From: Massilia frigida
GTDB taxonomy: Bacteria; Pseudomonadota; Gammaproteobacteria; Burkholderiales; Burkholderiaceae_D
Reading direction: 5' to 3'
DNA length: 64,000 nt
Assembly: GCF_011682175.1 (NCBI RefSeq)
Contig: NZ_WHJG01000033.1
Span: 1 to 64,000 of the forward strand
The first letter of the stretch is position 1. Every line of letters starts with the position of its first letter. The position numbers were made by a program, and so were the translations under genes. The notes under the pieces are model-generated. The model saw only the letters and a list, made by a program, of their open reading frames with translations, searched no databases and was not told where the DNA came from. This document shows positions 9,201-17,300 of the stretch, in pieces.

Positions 9201-10734
9201 GGTCATGCCCGTGATGGATGGCTTCACGGCCTGCGCGCGCATGCAGGAACTGCCCGGCGGCAGCAGCATTCCGGTGCTGATGATCACCGCGCTGGAAGAC
9301 AATTCCTCGGTCGAGCGGGCCTTCGCGGCCGGCGCCAGCGACTATATCCCGAAGCCGATTCACTACGCGGTGCTGTCGCAGCGCGTGCGCCGCATCATCG
9401 AAGCGAACCGCGCCGAGAAGCGCATCCGCCACCTGGCCTTCAACGACCTGCTGACCGGACTGCCGAACCGCACCCTGTTCTTCGACCTGCTCGGGCAGGC
9501 GGTCGACCAGGCGCGCGTGAACAAGACCTCGCTGGCGGTGCTGTTCCTCGACCTGGACCGCTTCAAGTACGTCAACGACAACCTCGGGCACGACATCGGC
9601 GACCGCCTGCTGGTGGCGGTGGCGCAGCGCGTGCGGCGCGCGGTGCGCAGCATCGACATGGTGGCGCGCCTGGGCGGCGACGAATTCACCATCGTCCTGG
9701 GCGATGTCGACGGGCCGGCGCCGGCGGCGGCCGCGGCGCAGACCATCTGCCGTGTGCTGGCCGCGCCGTTCCAGATCGATGGCCACGATATTTTCGTCAC
9801 CAGCAGCGTCGGCATCGCCATGTATCCGTTCGACGGCCTCGATGTGCCGACCCTGGTCAAGCGCGCCGACAGCGCCATGTACCGGGCCAAGAAGACCAAT
9901 ACTGGCTTCCAGTTCTACGAAGCGTCGATGGAACAGGCCATTTCGGAACACGTACGCCTGGAAAGCGACTTGCGGCGCGCGCTGGAGCGCAACGAGCTTG
10001 AAGTGTTTTACCAGCCGCAGGCGCGCTTCGACAACCAGCGCATCGTCGGCATGGAAGCGCTGGTGCGCTGGAAGCACCCGACGCGCGGCATGGTGCCGCC
10101 GGTCGAATTCATCCCGCTGGCGGAAGAAACGGGCTTGATCAATCCGCTCGGCGAATTCGTGCTGCGCACCGCGTGCGCCCAGCTCAAGGCCTGGATCGAC
10201 CAGGGCTTGCCGCCGATGCGGGTGGCGGTCAACCTGTCGGTGCGCCAGCTGTTGCAAAAGAATTTTGCCGATACGGTGGAAGCGGTGCTGGTGGCATCCG
10301 GCTTGCCGCCCGATTTGCTGGAACTGGAAATCACCGAAAGCACCCTGATGGAACACGCGCAGGATACGCTCAAGGCGCTGCACCGCCTGCGCGGGCTGGG
10401 CGTGCGGCTGTCGATCGACGATTTCGGCACGGGATATTCATCGCTGTCGTACCTGAAGCGCTTCCCGGTCGACATCATCAAGATCGACCGGTCGTTCGTG
10501 GCCGACGTGCCGCACGACGCCGACGACGCGGCCATCATCGCGGGCATTATCGCGCTGGCGCACAGCCTGAGGCTGGAAGTGGTGGCGGAAGGGGTGGAGA
10601 CGGAAGCGCAGCTCGACTACCTGCGGGCGCAGCGTTGCGATCTGCTGCAAGGGTGGTATTTGGCGCCGGCGATGCCGGCGGAGCAGTTTGCGGAGCTGAT
10701 CATCAAGCGCGAAGCGATGGCGCTGCGCGCTTGA
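6298..10734 (+). CDS. Giant hybrid sensor kinase - Hpt - response regulator - GGDEF-EAL protein
   Basis: A single 1478-residue membrane protein combines a phosphorelay and c-di-GMP turnover. In order: TM1 (about 11-36), a periplasmic stretch, TM2 (about 175-200), HAMP, HisKA with H278 (SHEVRTPLNG), HATPase (NLLGNAVKF, DTGIGM), a divergent receiver with D565, a canonical receiver with D699 (LILMDCSMPEMDG), an Hpt domain with H847 (AHAIKGSAGNLG), a third receiver with D967 (VVLMDAVMPVMDG), GGDEF 1126-1130 intact, and EAL 1253-1255 intact (MEALVRW) with the later EITES and DDFGTGYSS blocks. The simplest reading is a relay H278 - D699 - H847 - D967 controlling c-di-GMP synthesis or breakdown in the same chain. 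GGAG 12 bases upstream supports ATG 6298. Confidence 0.93.
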   Translation: MFHDFLRRTGFRRQLTVIVSAAILGLALFSSLMNSWEARTRMRDYFLEQGERIADNLARQSTLALLYHSPENAQDVVATTLTFPDVLSVQISDTRGRVLLSKSQAGAAPAAAPGPVSPTPLARLASETSQAWHFTAPVFGGQGLASPFDLQEPPKQLLGHVHVTVAKVTLNRLTLSLLVGNLVVTLSFAIILLAIVRLLTRHMINPLHALSRLMQRAEAGESGMRAAPAGPRDLIDMALAFNKMMNVLEQREAELKDSRDAAVSMALVKAQFAATVSHEVRTPLNGVVGMLDMLKEMSLNKRQAECVDVAWNSSRTLIELINNILDFSKMEAGKLSLEEVDFDLRKLLEEVIELVAKQAQVRDVELGYLLGAGVPQCVNGDSLRLRQVLINLLGNAVKFTEHGEVAVAIALADGPQFGLRFEVRDTGIGMSADQQQHLFQSFAQADPSTTRKYGGTGLGLAICKQLVELMGGAITVDSALGGGTAFTFNIVCKAALQELPEPAHTELAGLRTIVVDDSQIVRSFVAQTMQRHGIDCHVTRWGGEALLQLKVGAMEARPYAIVMMDIGALDDDGNDLAGRIAHDSPGTLVLILDRFGTPSGGTLVDGHPSLGKPLREDRLLQALKDLLAGAKAPALAIASQLAAPVRTSFRILVAEDNRTNQMVAAGMLAMNGCACEFAANGREALEAVRNGSFDLILMDCSMPEMDGYEATAHIRALEQGSGRRTPLVAMTANTQRGDAEKCLAAGMDDYLAKPITLFELRQKLDRWLPRGDAAPGEEPRSVPAPGEHVGDSESPIDQAMFVKLREIMGASLAQAISPFLEDTPQYLLDLEAAAHGGDFDTARAKAHAIKGSAGNLGATHLAQLAKEAEDHGIGGHPELIVPLLPRLRVAYNAVASALAQEVTGDGMAGQGGVDDVPQVLIVDDDRSTRSTLRYTLQRDGFKVEEAADGAQALMMLKRFQPDVVLMDAVMPVMDGFTACARMQELPGGSSIPVLMITALEDNSSVERAFAAGASDYIPKPIHYAVLSQRVRRIIEANRAEKRIRHLAFNDLLTGLPNRTLFFDLLGQAVDQARVNKTSLAVLFLDLDRFKYVNDNLGHDIGDRLLVAVAQRVRRAVRSIDMVARLGGDEFTIVLGDVDGPAPAAAAAQTICRVLAAPFQIDGHDIFVTSSVGIAMYPFDGLDVPTLVKRADSAMYRAKKTNTGFQFYEASMEQAISEHVRLESDLRRALERNELEVFYQPQARFDNQRIVGMEALVRWKHPTRGMVPPVEFIPLAEETGLINPLGEFVLRTACAQLKAWIDQGLPPMRVAVNLSVRQLLQKNFADTVEAVLVASGLPPDLLELEITESTLMEHAQDTLKALHRLRGLGVRLSIDDFGTGYSSLSYLKRFPVDIIKIDRSFVADVPHDADDAAIIAGIIALAHSLRLEVVAEGVETEAQLDYLRAQRCDLLQGWYLAPAMPAEQFAELIIKREAMALRA

Positions 10735-10738
10735 CCCA

Positions 10739-10879
10739 CCGTCGTTCCCGCGCCAAGGCGGCACTCGGCGGGAACCCAAGTCCGTAGCGTAGTAGATGGC
10801 GGATCAAACAACCTTGGGTTGCCGTGGGGGCGCCTAGCCCTGCGCGGGAAGTCGTTTCTGGCAATGCCAGGAACGACGG
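10739..10879. repeat. REP-like intergenic element bounded by a 10-bp inverted repeat
   Basis: CCGTCGTTCC (10739-10748) is repeated in inverted orientation at 10870-10879. Between them are further partly complementary blocks (CGCGCCAAGGCGG, GCGGGAACCCAAG, CCTGCGCGGGAAG). It fills the gap between the convergent ends of the hybrid kinase and malate synthase genes, so it may also act as a bidirectional terminator. It resembles the element at 25895-25987 in composition and position. Confidence 0.6.
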
Positions 10880-10882
10880 CTC

Positions 10883-12472
10883 TTAGATCTCTTCGTACAG
10901 CGGCAACGTCAAGAACTCCGCAAACGATTCCGACGTCGACATCTCTTCAAAAATCACCGCCGCGCGCACATAGGTCGGGTTGTCGCCATTCGGTGCGACT
11001 TCCTTGACCTTCGCCAGTTCCTGCGGAATCATCGCGCGCACCATGTCGGCGGTGACCTTGCGGCCGTCGTCGAGCACACCCTTGGTCGACCGAATCCACT
11101 GCCACACCTGCGAACGGCTGATCTCCGCCGTCGCCGCATCTTCCATCAGATTATGGATCGGCACGCAGCCATTACCGGCCAGCCAGCTGCCCAGGTAATG
11201 AATACCGACGTTGATGTTATAACGCAGGCCCGCTTCCGTGATCGGCGCTTCCGGCTTGAAGTCCAGCAGTTCGGCCGCCGTCACCGCGATATCGGGACGC
11301 TGCTTGTCGATCTGGTTCGGCTTCTCGCCCAGCACCTTCTTGAATTCGCCCATCGCCAGTTCCACCAGGCCCGGATGCGCAACCCAGCCGCCGTCGTAGC
11401 CGTCGCTCGCATCGCGCGCCTTGTCGTTGCGTACGCCGCCCATGGCGATCTCGTTTTTCTCCGGATCGTTCTTGATCGGGATCAGCGCCGCCATGCCGCC
11501 GATCGCCGGTGCGCCGCGCTTGTGGCAAGTCTTCAGCAGCAGCAAGGCATACGCGCGCATGAACGGCGACGTCATCGTCACTTTCGGACGGTCGGCCAGG
11601 CAGAAGTCCTTATCGAGCTTGAATTTCTTGATGCACGAGAAGATGTAGTCCCAGCGGCCCGCATTCAGGCCGGCGCTGTGTTCGCGCAGCTCGTACAGGA
11701 TTTCATCCATCTCGAACGCGGCCAGGATCGTTTCGATCAGCACGGTCGCCTTGATGGTCCCTTGCGGCAGGCCCAGTTCCTGCTGCGTCATGACAAAAAT
11801 ATCGTTCCACAAGCGCGCTTCGAGGTGCGATTCCATCTTCGGCAGGTAGAAATACGGCCCGGCGCCGCGCGCCAGCTGCTCTTTCGCGTTGTGGATCATG
11901 AACAGCGCGAAGTCGAAAATGCCGCCGGAGACGCGCTTGCCGTCGACCAGCACATGTTTTTCATCGAGGTGCCAGCCGCGCGGACGCACGACCAGGGTCG
12001 CGATCTTGTCATTGAGCTTGTACACCTTGCCGTTCTGTTCGAGCGAGATGGTGCGGCGCACGGCGTCGCGCATATTGATCTGGCCCGTGATCTGGTTGTC
12101 CCAGTTCGGCGTGTTCGAGTCTTCGAAGTCGGTCATGTAGCTGTCGGCGCCCGAGTTGAAGGCGTTGATGACCATCTTGCGCTCGACCGGACCGGTGATT
12201 TCGACGCGGCGGCACTCGAGTGCCGGCGGAATCGGGGCGATTTTCCAGTCACCGGCGCGAATCTGCGCGGTTTCAGGCAAAAAGTCGGGACGCTCGCCGG
12301 CGTCGAGGCGCTTGGCACGCGCCACGCGCGCGGCCAGCAGCTCCTGGCGGCGCGGCTCGAACGCGCGCGTCAGGCGCGCCACCAGGGCCAGCGCCTCGGA
12401 AGTGAGAATCTGTTCGTAGCCAGGCTTGATCTCGGCGGTGATTTCCATGCCGGCGGGGATATTGATAGTCAT
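10883..12472 (-). CDS. aceB: Malate synthase A
   Basis: It condenses glyoxylate with acetyl-CoA to give malate, the second reaction of the glyoxylate shunt used for growth on C2 compounds and fatty acids. At 529 residues it has the usual isoform A length. It contains SADSYMTDFEDSNTPNWDN-like and EHSAGLNAGRWDYIFSCIKK blocks of the family signature, RAYALLLLKTCHKRGAPAIGGM, and a C-terminal region with the expected catalytic Asp (NLMEDAATAEISRSQVWQW). AGGAG sits 7 bases before ATG 12472, which decides the start against an upstream in-frame ATG. It is divergent from a LysR gene that is its probable regulator. Isocitrate lyase is not in the window. Confidence 0.95.
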   Translation of the reverse strand: MTINIPAGMEITAEIKPGYEQILTSEALALVARLTRAFEPRRQELLAARVARAKRLDAGERPDFLPETAQIRAGDWKIAPIPPALECRRVEITGPVERKMVINAFNSGADSYMTDFEDSNTPNWDNQITGQINMRDAVRRTISLEQNGKVYKLNDKIATLVVRPRGWHLDEKHVLVDGKRVSGGIFDFALFMIHNAKEQLARGAGPYFYLPKMESHLEARLWNDIFVMTQQELGLPQGTIKATVLIETILAAFEMDEILYELREHSAGLNAGRWDYIFSCIKKFKLDKDFCLADRPKVTMTSPFMRAYALLLLKTCHKRGAPAIGGMAALIPIKNDPEKNEIAMGGVRNDKARDASDGYDGGWVAHPGLVELAMGEFKKVLGEKPNQIDKQRPDIAVTAAELLDFKPEAPITEAGLRYNINVGIHYLGSWLAGNGCVPIHNLMEDAATAEISRSQVWQWIRSTKGVLDDGRKVTADMVRAMIPQELAKVKEVAPNGDNPTYVRAAVIFEEMSTSESFAEFLTLPLYEEI

Positions 12473-12577
12473 GCGTGCTCCTGTCGAAGGTAAATGCAAA
12501 ATTGGCGTTTCATCTGTCATCTAGTATATTCACTAACTGGTAGCTAAACGAGACAAAAAATACATTCATCTGTGCGT

Positions 12578-12594
12578 TTTTGTCACAGACAAAA
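12578..12594. promoter_or_regulatory. Palindrome overlapping the lysR ribosome binding site
   Basis: TTTTGTC and GACAAAA form a perfect 7-bp inverted repeat around ACA. It abuts and partly overlaps the AAAAGGAG ribosome binding site (12591-12598) of the LysR gene. It lies in the 131-base divergent gap, so it could be an autoregulatory operator or an mRNA hairpin that limits translation. No function is shown. Confidence 0.35.
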
Positions 12595-12603
12595 GGAGTA
12601 CAC

Positions 12604-13506
12604 GTGGGGCAGTTCCGTCAGATTTCCACCTTCGTCGAAGTAGTCGCCCGCGGCAGCCTGTCGGCGGCAGCGCGCGCCGAGGGCATCGCGCCGGCCATGA
12701 TCGGGCGCCGCCTCGACGCGCTCGAAGCGCGCCTGGGCGTCAAGCTCCTGCAGCGCACCACGCGCAAACTGGCGCTCACCGACGAAGGCGCGGCCTTCCT
12801 GGAAGACTGCCAGCGCATCCTGGGCGAACTCGAAGAAGCCGAATCGGCGGTCGCCGAACGCAGCGCGCGCGCCAGCGGCCACCTGCTGGTGTCGGCGCCG
12901 GCCGGCTTCGGGCGCCAGCACGTGGCGCCCCTGCTCCCCTCGTTCCTGGCCGAGCACCGCGACGTGACGGTCAACCTGAACCTGAACGACCGCGTGGTCG
13001 ACGTCATCGGCGAAGGGGTGGACGTGGCGATCCGCATCGCCAGCCTGTCCGATTCGAGCCTGATCGGGGTCAAGCTGGCCGACAACCAGCGCGTGCTGGT
13101 GGCTTCGCCCGCCTATCTGAAACGCCACGGCATGCCGGAAACCCTGGCCGACCTGGCGCGCCACAACTGCCTGGCGATCAGCAGCGAAGGCAGCCAGCGT
13201 GGCTGGACCTTCCGCGACAACGGCAAGCTGGTGACCCTGAAAGTGGCGGGCAACATGGTCTGCAACGACGGCGAAGTGCTGCACGACTGGGCCTTGGCCG
13301 GCAAAGGCCTGGCGTGGCGCTCGATGTGGGAAGTGGGAACCGAGATCGAAGCGGGCACCCTGTGCACGGTGCTGGACCGCTTTGCGGCACCCGGCAACGA
13401 CATTCACGCCGTGTTCGCACAGCGCCGCCACCTGCCCTTGCGCATCCGCGCCTTCGTGGACTTCCTGCGCCGCACCTACGCGCAGCCGGGCTACTGGCGC
13501 GCCTGA
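12604..13506 (+). CDS. LysR-family transcriptional regulator
   Basis: A 300-residue regulator with an N-terminal winged helix-turn-helix (FVEVVARGSLSAAARAEGIAPAMIGRRLDALEARLGVKLLQRTTRKLALTDEG region) and a C-terminal periplasmic-binding-protein-like effector domain (from about residue 88, SGHLLVSAPAGFGRQHV onward). The GTG at 12604 is preferred because AAAAGGAG lies 5 bases before it. A TTG 24 bases upstream has no such site. The gene is divergent from aceB, the usual LysR arrangement, which suggests control of malate synthase and itself. The effector is unknown. Confidence 0.9.
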   Translation: MGQFRQISTFVEVVARGSLSAAARAEGIAPAMIGRRLDALEARLGVKLLQRTTRKLALTDEGAAFLEDCQRILGELEEAESAVAERSARASGHLLVSAPAGFGRQHVAPLLPSFLAEHRDVTVNLNLNDRVVDVIGEGVDVAIRIASLSDSSLIGVKLADNQRVLVASPAYLKRHGMPETLADLARHNCLAISSEGSQRGWTFRDNGKLVTLKVAGNMVCNDGEVLHDWALAGKGLAWRSMWEVGTEIEAGTLCTVLDRFAAPGNDIHAVFAQRRHLPLRIRAFVDFLRRTYAQPGYWRA

Positions 13507-13514
13507 AAACAACA

Positions 13515-13537
13515 TCGGCCCGCACGAGGCGGGCCGA
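13515..13537. terminator. Strong hairpin after lysR
   Basis: TCGGCCCGC (13515-13523) pairs perfectly with GCGGGCCGA (13529-13537) around a 5-base loop, 9 bases after the lysR stop. It has no T tract of its own. It may act with the following hairpin. Confidence 0.6.
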
Positions 13538-13552
13538 CGAAAAGACGGACAA

Positions 13553-13581
13553 AAAAAATCCCCGGAAACCGAGGATTTTTT
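13553..13581. terminator. Bidirectional intrinsic terminator between lysR and csp
   Basis: AAAAAATCC (13553-13561) pairs with GGATTTTTT (13573-13581), with an inner CGG-AAA-CCG hairpin. The A run on one side and T run on the other allow termination in both directions, which fits the convergent lysR and cold-shock genes. Confidence 0.8.
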
Positions 13582-13597
13582 GTCGTTGATTCAGCGA

Positions 13598-13801
13598 TTA
13601 GATAGGCTGAATGTTCGAAGCTTGCTTGCCTTTAGGGCCAGCGGTTACTTCGAAAGAGACGCGTTGGTTCTCTTGCAAAGATTTGAAGCCGTTCGACTGA
13701 ATCGCCGAGAAGTGAGCGAACAGATCTTCGCCGCCTTCATCAGGAGTGATAAAGCCAAAACCCTTCGAATCATTGAACCATTTTACGATGCCAGTTGCCA
13801 T
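13598..13801 (-). CDS. Cold-shock domain protein (CspA family)
   Basis: A 67-residue single cold-shock domain that binds single-stranded RNA and DNA and acts as an RNA chaperone. RNP1 is seen as KGFGFI and RNP2 as DLFAHFSAI, after the typical start [18 protein letters not shown]. It is transcribed toward the shared terminator with the LysR gene. A good -10 box 114 bases upstream implies a 5' leader of roughly 100 bases, the kind that mediates cold-dependent regulation in cspA genes. Which csp paralogue this is cannot be told. Confidence 0.95.
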   Translation of the reverse strand: MATGIVKWFNDSKGFGFITPDEGGEDLFAHFSAIQSNGFKSLQENQRVSFEVTAGPKGKQASNIQPI

Positions 13802-14143
13802 TACAATTTCCTATTTCAGTTAAGTTGGGCTTACGCCCGTTTTAGATCGTTTGACGAAGCAAGAAAGAAATGACAGACAGACTGCACAACTACCTCGAAT
13901 CACAACGATCCCGCATTATACCGAATAAAACACAAAAAACACGTTCTCTGCAAAATAAACTTCCCGGAAGCTTTAAAAATTCAAAACATCAACTTTGCGG
14001 CACCGGGTTTGCAGCGGCAGTTCGATAAATATAGGGGCATCGACACTGCGGAAGTTTGCGCTAAATCAAACGATACGCGCACTTGACCTTGCATGCGCGC
14101 ACAATTGGTAAAAAAGTACGTGCGCTGTCGTTTTCTTGGCGTC
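13802..14143. other. Leader and upstream region of the csp gene
   Basis: The part next to csp (to about 13908) is the presumed untranslated leader. Beyond the promoter (13915-13920) the sequence to 14143 is AT-richer at first. I see no gene in it. The following Hpt gene ends at 14144 on the same strand. Confidence 0.5.
13915..13920 (-). promoter_or_regulatory. -10 box of the csp promoter
   Basis: A consensus TATAAT is present on the minus strand in the context CGGTATAATGCGGG. The start point would be near 13908, giving a leader of about 107 bases. No close match to TTGACA is found 16-18 bases upstream, so the promoter call rests on the -10 box and on the known long leaders of cspA-type genes. 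Confidence 0.6.
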
Positions 14144-14515
14144 TCAGTCGTCCTGGCCGGGGTAACTGGCCGCCTTGGGGTCGTGCCGCGCCCAGGCCAC
14201 GTACACGTCGAGCGCATGCAGCCAGTCGTTCCAGTCCTTGGGCGCGATCAGCTCGAACGCCATCAGCACGCGCAGGCGCTGCTCCAGCTGGCGCGCCTGG
14301 GCCCCGAACACGCGAAAGCCGAACGTCGCGGCCGAACCGGCGATCGTATGCAGGCTCTGATGCAGCTCCTTGACCAGGGCCGCGTCGGCGGCGGCCGGGT
14401 CGAAGCTGGCGCGCAGCTCTTCCAGGCGCGCCAGCGTGGCCGGCACGCTGGCCGCGAACTTCTCGTTGAGCGCGTGCAGGCGCGCGAAAAACTCCTGGTC
14501 GATCAGCGTGGCCAT
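14144..14515 (-). CDS. Orphan histidine phosphotransfer (Hpt) domain protein
   Basis: A 123-residue helical protein with the Hpt motif LHQSLHTIAGSAATFGF. H56 is the expected phospho-acceptor. The Lys normally found three positions later (HxLKGSA) is replaced by Ala. The domain fills most of the protein. It starts 13 bases after the upp stop on the same strand, so it is probably cotranscribed with upp, an odd partner. There is no kinase or receiver gene beside it. It could shuttle phosphate for a distant hybrid kinase, such as one of the large signalling proteins in this window, but that is speculation. Confidence 0.75.
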   Translation of the reverse strand: MATLIDQEFFARLHALNEKFAASVPATLARLEELRASFDPAAADAALVKELHQSLHTIAGSAATFGFRVFGAQARQLEQRLRVLMAFELIAPKDWNDWLHALDVYVAWARHDPKAASYPGQDD

Positions 14516-14528
14516 CGCGCGCGGCTTC

Positions 14529-15179
14529 TTACTTGGTGCCGAAGATGCGGTCGCCCGCGTCGCCCAGGCCCGGCACGATGTAGGCATGTTCGTTCAGGTG
14601 CGAATCGAGCGAGGCCACATACAGCTTCACCTTCGGATGCGCGTCCTGCACCACCTGCACGCCTTCGGGCGCGGCCACCAGGGCCAGGAAGATGATCTGT
14701 TCGTCGGTCACGCCGCGCTTTTTCAGCACGTCGATCGCATGCACCGCCGAATTGCCGGTGGCGACCATCGGGTCGCACAGGATGAAGATGCGGTCGGTGG
14801 TGTCGGGCAGGCGCACCAGGTACTCGACCGGCTTGTGCGTTTCCGGGTCGCGGAACACGCCCACGTGGCCCACGCGCGCCGAAGGCACCAGTTCCAGCAA
14901 GCCGTCGCTCATGCCGATACCGGCGCGCAGGATCGGCACGATCGCCAGCTTTTTACCGGCGATGACGGGCGCGTCGATGGTCACCAGCGGGGTTTCGATC
15001 TGGCGCGTGGTGAGCGGCAGGTCGCGCGTGATTTCGTAACCCATCAGCAGCGTGATTTCCTTGAGCAGCTCGCGGAAGGTGCGCGTGGAGGTGTCGCGCT
15101 CGCGCATGTGACTGAGCTTGTGCTGGATCAGCGGGTGGTTGAGGATGAAGAGATTGGGGAAGCGCGGATCTTGTTTCAT
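14529..15179 (-). CDS. upp: Uracil phosphoribosyltransferase
   Basis: It converts uracil and PRPP to UMP (pyrimidine salvage). The 216 residues include the start [23 protein letters not shown], the PRPP-binding loop [16 protein letters not shown] and the uracil-binding C-terminus [13 protein letters not shown]. All are typical of the family. An in-frame extension upstream of ATG 15179 lacks family similarity. An Hpt protein gene follows closely. Confidence 0.96.
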   Translation of the reverse strand: MKQDPRFPNLFILNHPLIQHKLSHMRERDTSTRTFRELLKEITLLMGYEITRDLPLTTRQIETPLVTIDAPVIAGKKLAIVPILRAGIGMSDGLLELVPSARVGHVGVFRDPETHKPVEYLVRLPDTTDRIFILCDPMVATGNSAVHAIDVLKKRGVTDEQIIFLALVAAPEGVQVVQDAHPKVKLYVASLDSHLNEHAYIVPGLGDAGDRIFGTK

Positions 15180-15267
15180 GGAATTCGATTCAGTTATCGT
15201 TGTTGTGGCTTGTACCCGTATTATCCCGCAAACCGGGCGCTTGTTCGCTTTTTTGTCGGTACGCGCG

Positions 15268-16945
15268 TCAGAGCGGCAGCGCGCGCGCCAGGATCGCGGC
15301 GCAATCGACACCGGCCGGCAGGCGACCGAACGCCCCGCCCACGTCGATGGCCACGCGCGAGGCGATGAAGGCCTCGCTCACGAAGCCCGGCGCATGGCGC
15401 AGCAGCAGCGCGGCCTGCACCGCGATCACGATGCGCTCGGCCAGCCGGCGCGCGCCGTATTCGTCACCCTGGGCGCCATCGAGGTCGGCCAGCAGGCTTG
15501 CGGCGCACGCATCGAACGCCGGATCGGTGCCGCCGGCCAGCGCCAGTTCCGCCGCCAGTGCCGCGCGCGCGGCCGGCGTCTTGCCGAAGGCGCGCAACAG
15601 GTCCAGGCACATCACATTGCCGGAACCCTCCCAGATCGAATTGACGGGAAACTCGCGGTACAGGCGCGCCAGCGGACCATCTTCCACGTAGCCGTTGCCG
15701 CCCATGACTTCCATCGCTTCGGCGCCGAAGGCGGGACCGCGCTTGCACAGCCAGTATTTGCCGGCCGGGGTCAGGATGCGGCCCAGCAGCGCTTCGGCCG
15801 GATCGGCCACGTTGTCGAAACAGCGCGCCAGGCGCAGCGCGAACGCGGTGGCGGCCTCCGATTCGAGCGCCAGGTCGGCCAGCACGTTTTGCATCAGCGG
15901 CTGTTCGGCCAGTGTGCGGCCGAAGGCGGCGCGTTGGCGCGCGTGGTGCAGCGCGTGGGTGAGCGCCGCGCGCATGATGCCGGCGCTGCCGATCACGCAA
16001 TCGAGCCGGGTGTAGCCGCCCATCTCCAGGATGGTCGGAATGCCGCGCCCCACCTTCCCCACCGGCCAGCCGACGGCGTCGCAGAACTCCACCTCGGACG
16101 AGGCGTTCGAGCGGTTGCCCAGTTTATCCTTGAGGCGCTGCACGCGGATCGCATTGCGGCTGCCGTCGGGCAGGTAGCGCGGCACGAAAAAGCAGGTCAG
16201 TCCGGCGCTGCCGGCGTCGTCGGTCTGGGCCAGGATCAGGTGCGCGTCCGACTGCGGCGCCGAAAAGAACCATTTATGGCCGACGATGCGCCAGGCATCC
16301 ACGCCCTCTTCCCCGAACCGCGCGCGCCTCGGGCGCATCGAGTACGGTGGCGCGCGTGGTGTTGGCGCGCACGTCGGTGCCGCCCTGCTTTTCCGTCATG
16401 CCCATGCCGATCAGGGCGCCGCTTTTTTGTTCGATCGGCAGCGAGCGCGGATCGTACTGGCGCGACAGGATCTTGGGTAGCCATTTGGCGCCGATGGCCC
16501 CGGCCTGGCGCAGCGCCGGTACCGAGGCATAGGTCATCGTCAGCGGGCACTGGGAACCGTTTTCGACCTGCCCGAACAGCATGTACTGGGCCGCGCGCGC
16601 CACCTGAGCGCCGGGCCGCGCCGCCTCCCACGGCGTGGCGTGCACGCCGGCCCCGATCATCAGTGCCATCAACTGGTGCCAGGAGGGATGGAACTCGACT
16701 TCGTCGACGCGCCGCCCGCCGCGGTCGAAATTATGCAGCACGGGTTTGTTCACATTGGCCTGGCGCGCCAGGTCCAGCACCTCGGCGCGTCCGAGCTGTT
16801 CGCCCAGCGCGTGCAGGGCGTCGCTGGCCCACCCCGCCCCTTCGCGCGTCAGCGCTTCCTGCAGCGCCGGATCGCAGGCATACAGGTTGACATTCCCAAA
16901 TGCGCTTGCCTGGTTAAAAATCTCGTGGGTATCGTATGGATTCAT
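15268..16945 (-). pseudogene. aidB: AidB-type acyl-CoA dehydrogenase, interrupted by a frameshift
   Basis: Two overlapping frames together give one full AidB-like flavoprotein of about 558 residues. The N-terminal frame starts at ATG 16945 (FNQASAFGNVNLYACD, GMGMTEKQGGTDVRANTTRA) and runs into nonsense near 16315. The other frame continues with EEGVDAWRIVGHKWFFSAP, RLKDKLGNRSNASSEVEF and NSIWEGSGNVMCLDLLRAFG. These blocks match E. coli AidB, an FAD protein of the alkylation response. The break lies at about 16311-16330. Removing one base from the four-C run at 16311-16314 (plus strand) would restore the frame. It may be a true lesion or a homopolymer sequencing error. Confidence 0.85.
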
Positions 16946-17300
16946 GGTCTGGCCGGGTGCGGGTCCCGAAAATATTGCGCAAAAGCAGCATTATCCAAGT
17001 GCGCGCCCCCCTCGAACCGCTCAGGGTGAGCGACAATAGCAAGCCGGGCCGGAAAACCGGCGGCGTGCCGCGCTCCAGCCTAGCCCAAAGCCGAAAACGG
17101 GGCAAGAGTTGCTTTCCCGCCCGTCCGGCACACCGCTATTTGCGTTCGCTCAAGCAACTTTAAATGACGCACCACACCGGTGGTTTTTGATGCATCCTAG
17201 AATCTTTCCGTGCCACATAGGATAGCGATTTGTTAAACTAGACCAGGCCGGGCAGCCGGCCACCCGCGCCAAGCCACACTACGAAGGTAACGATTTCACC
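16946..17300. other. Intergenic region between aidB and the GGDEF-EAL gene
   Basis: A divergent gap of 355 bases that must hold the promoters of both flanking genes. AT-rich patches lie at 17150-17245 before the GGDEF-EAL gene. No consensus promoter, RNA gene or clear hairpin terminator was recognised. Confidence 0.4.

Noticed and set aside
6274-10383. Very long open frame (1369 codons) on the minus strand across the hybrid kinase gene
   Set aside because: Antisense shadow of a high-GC gene: composition is His/Arg/Gln/Ala-rich with no domain, and the plus strand has a complete multidomain protein.
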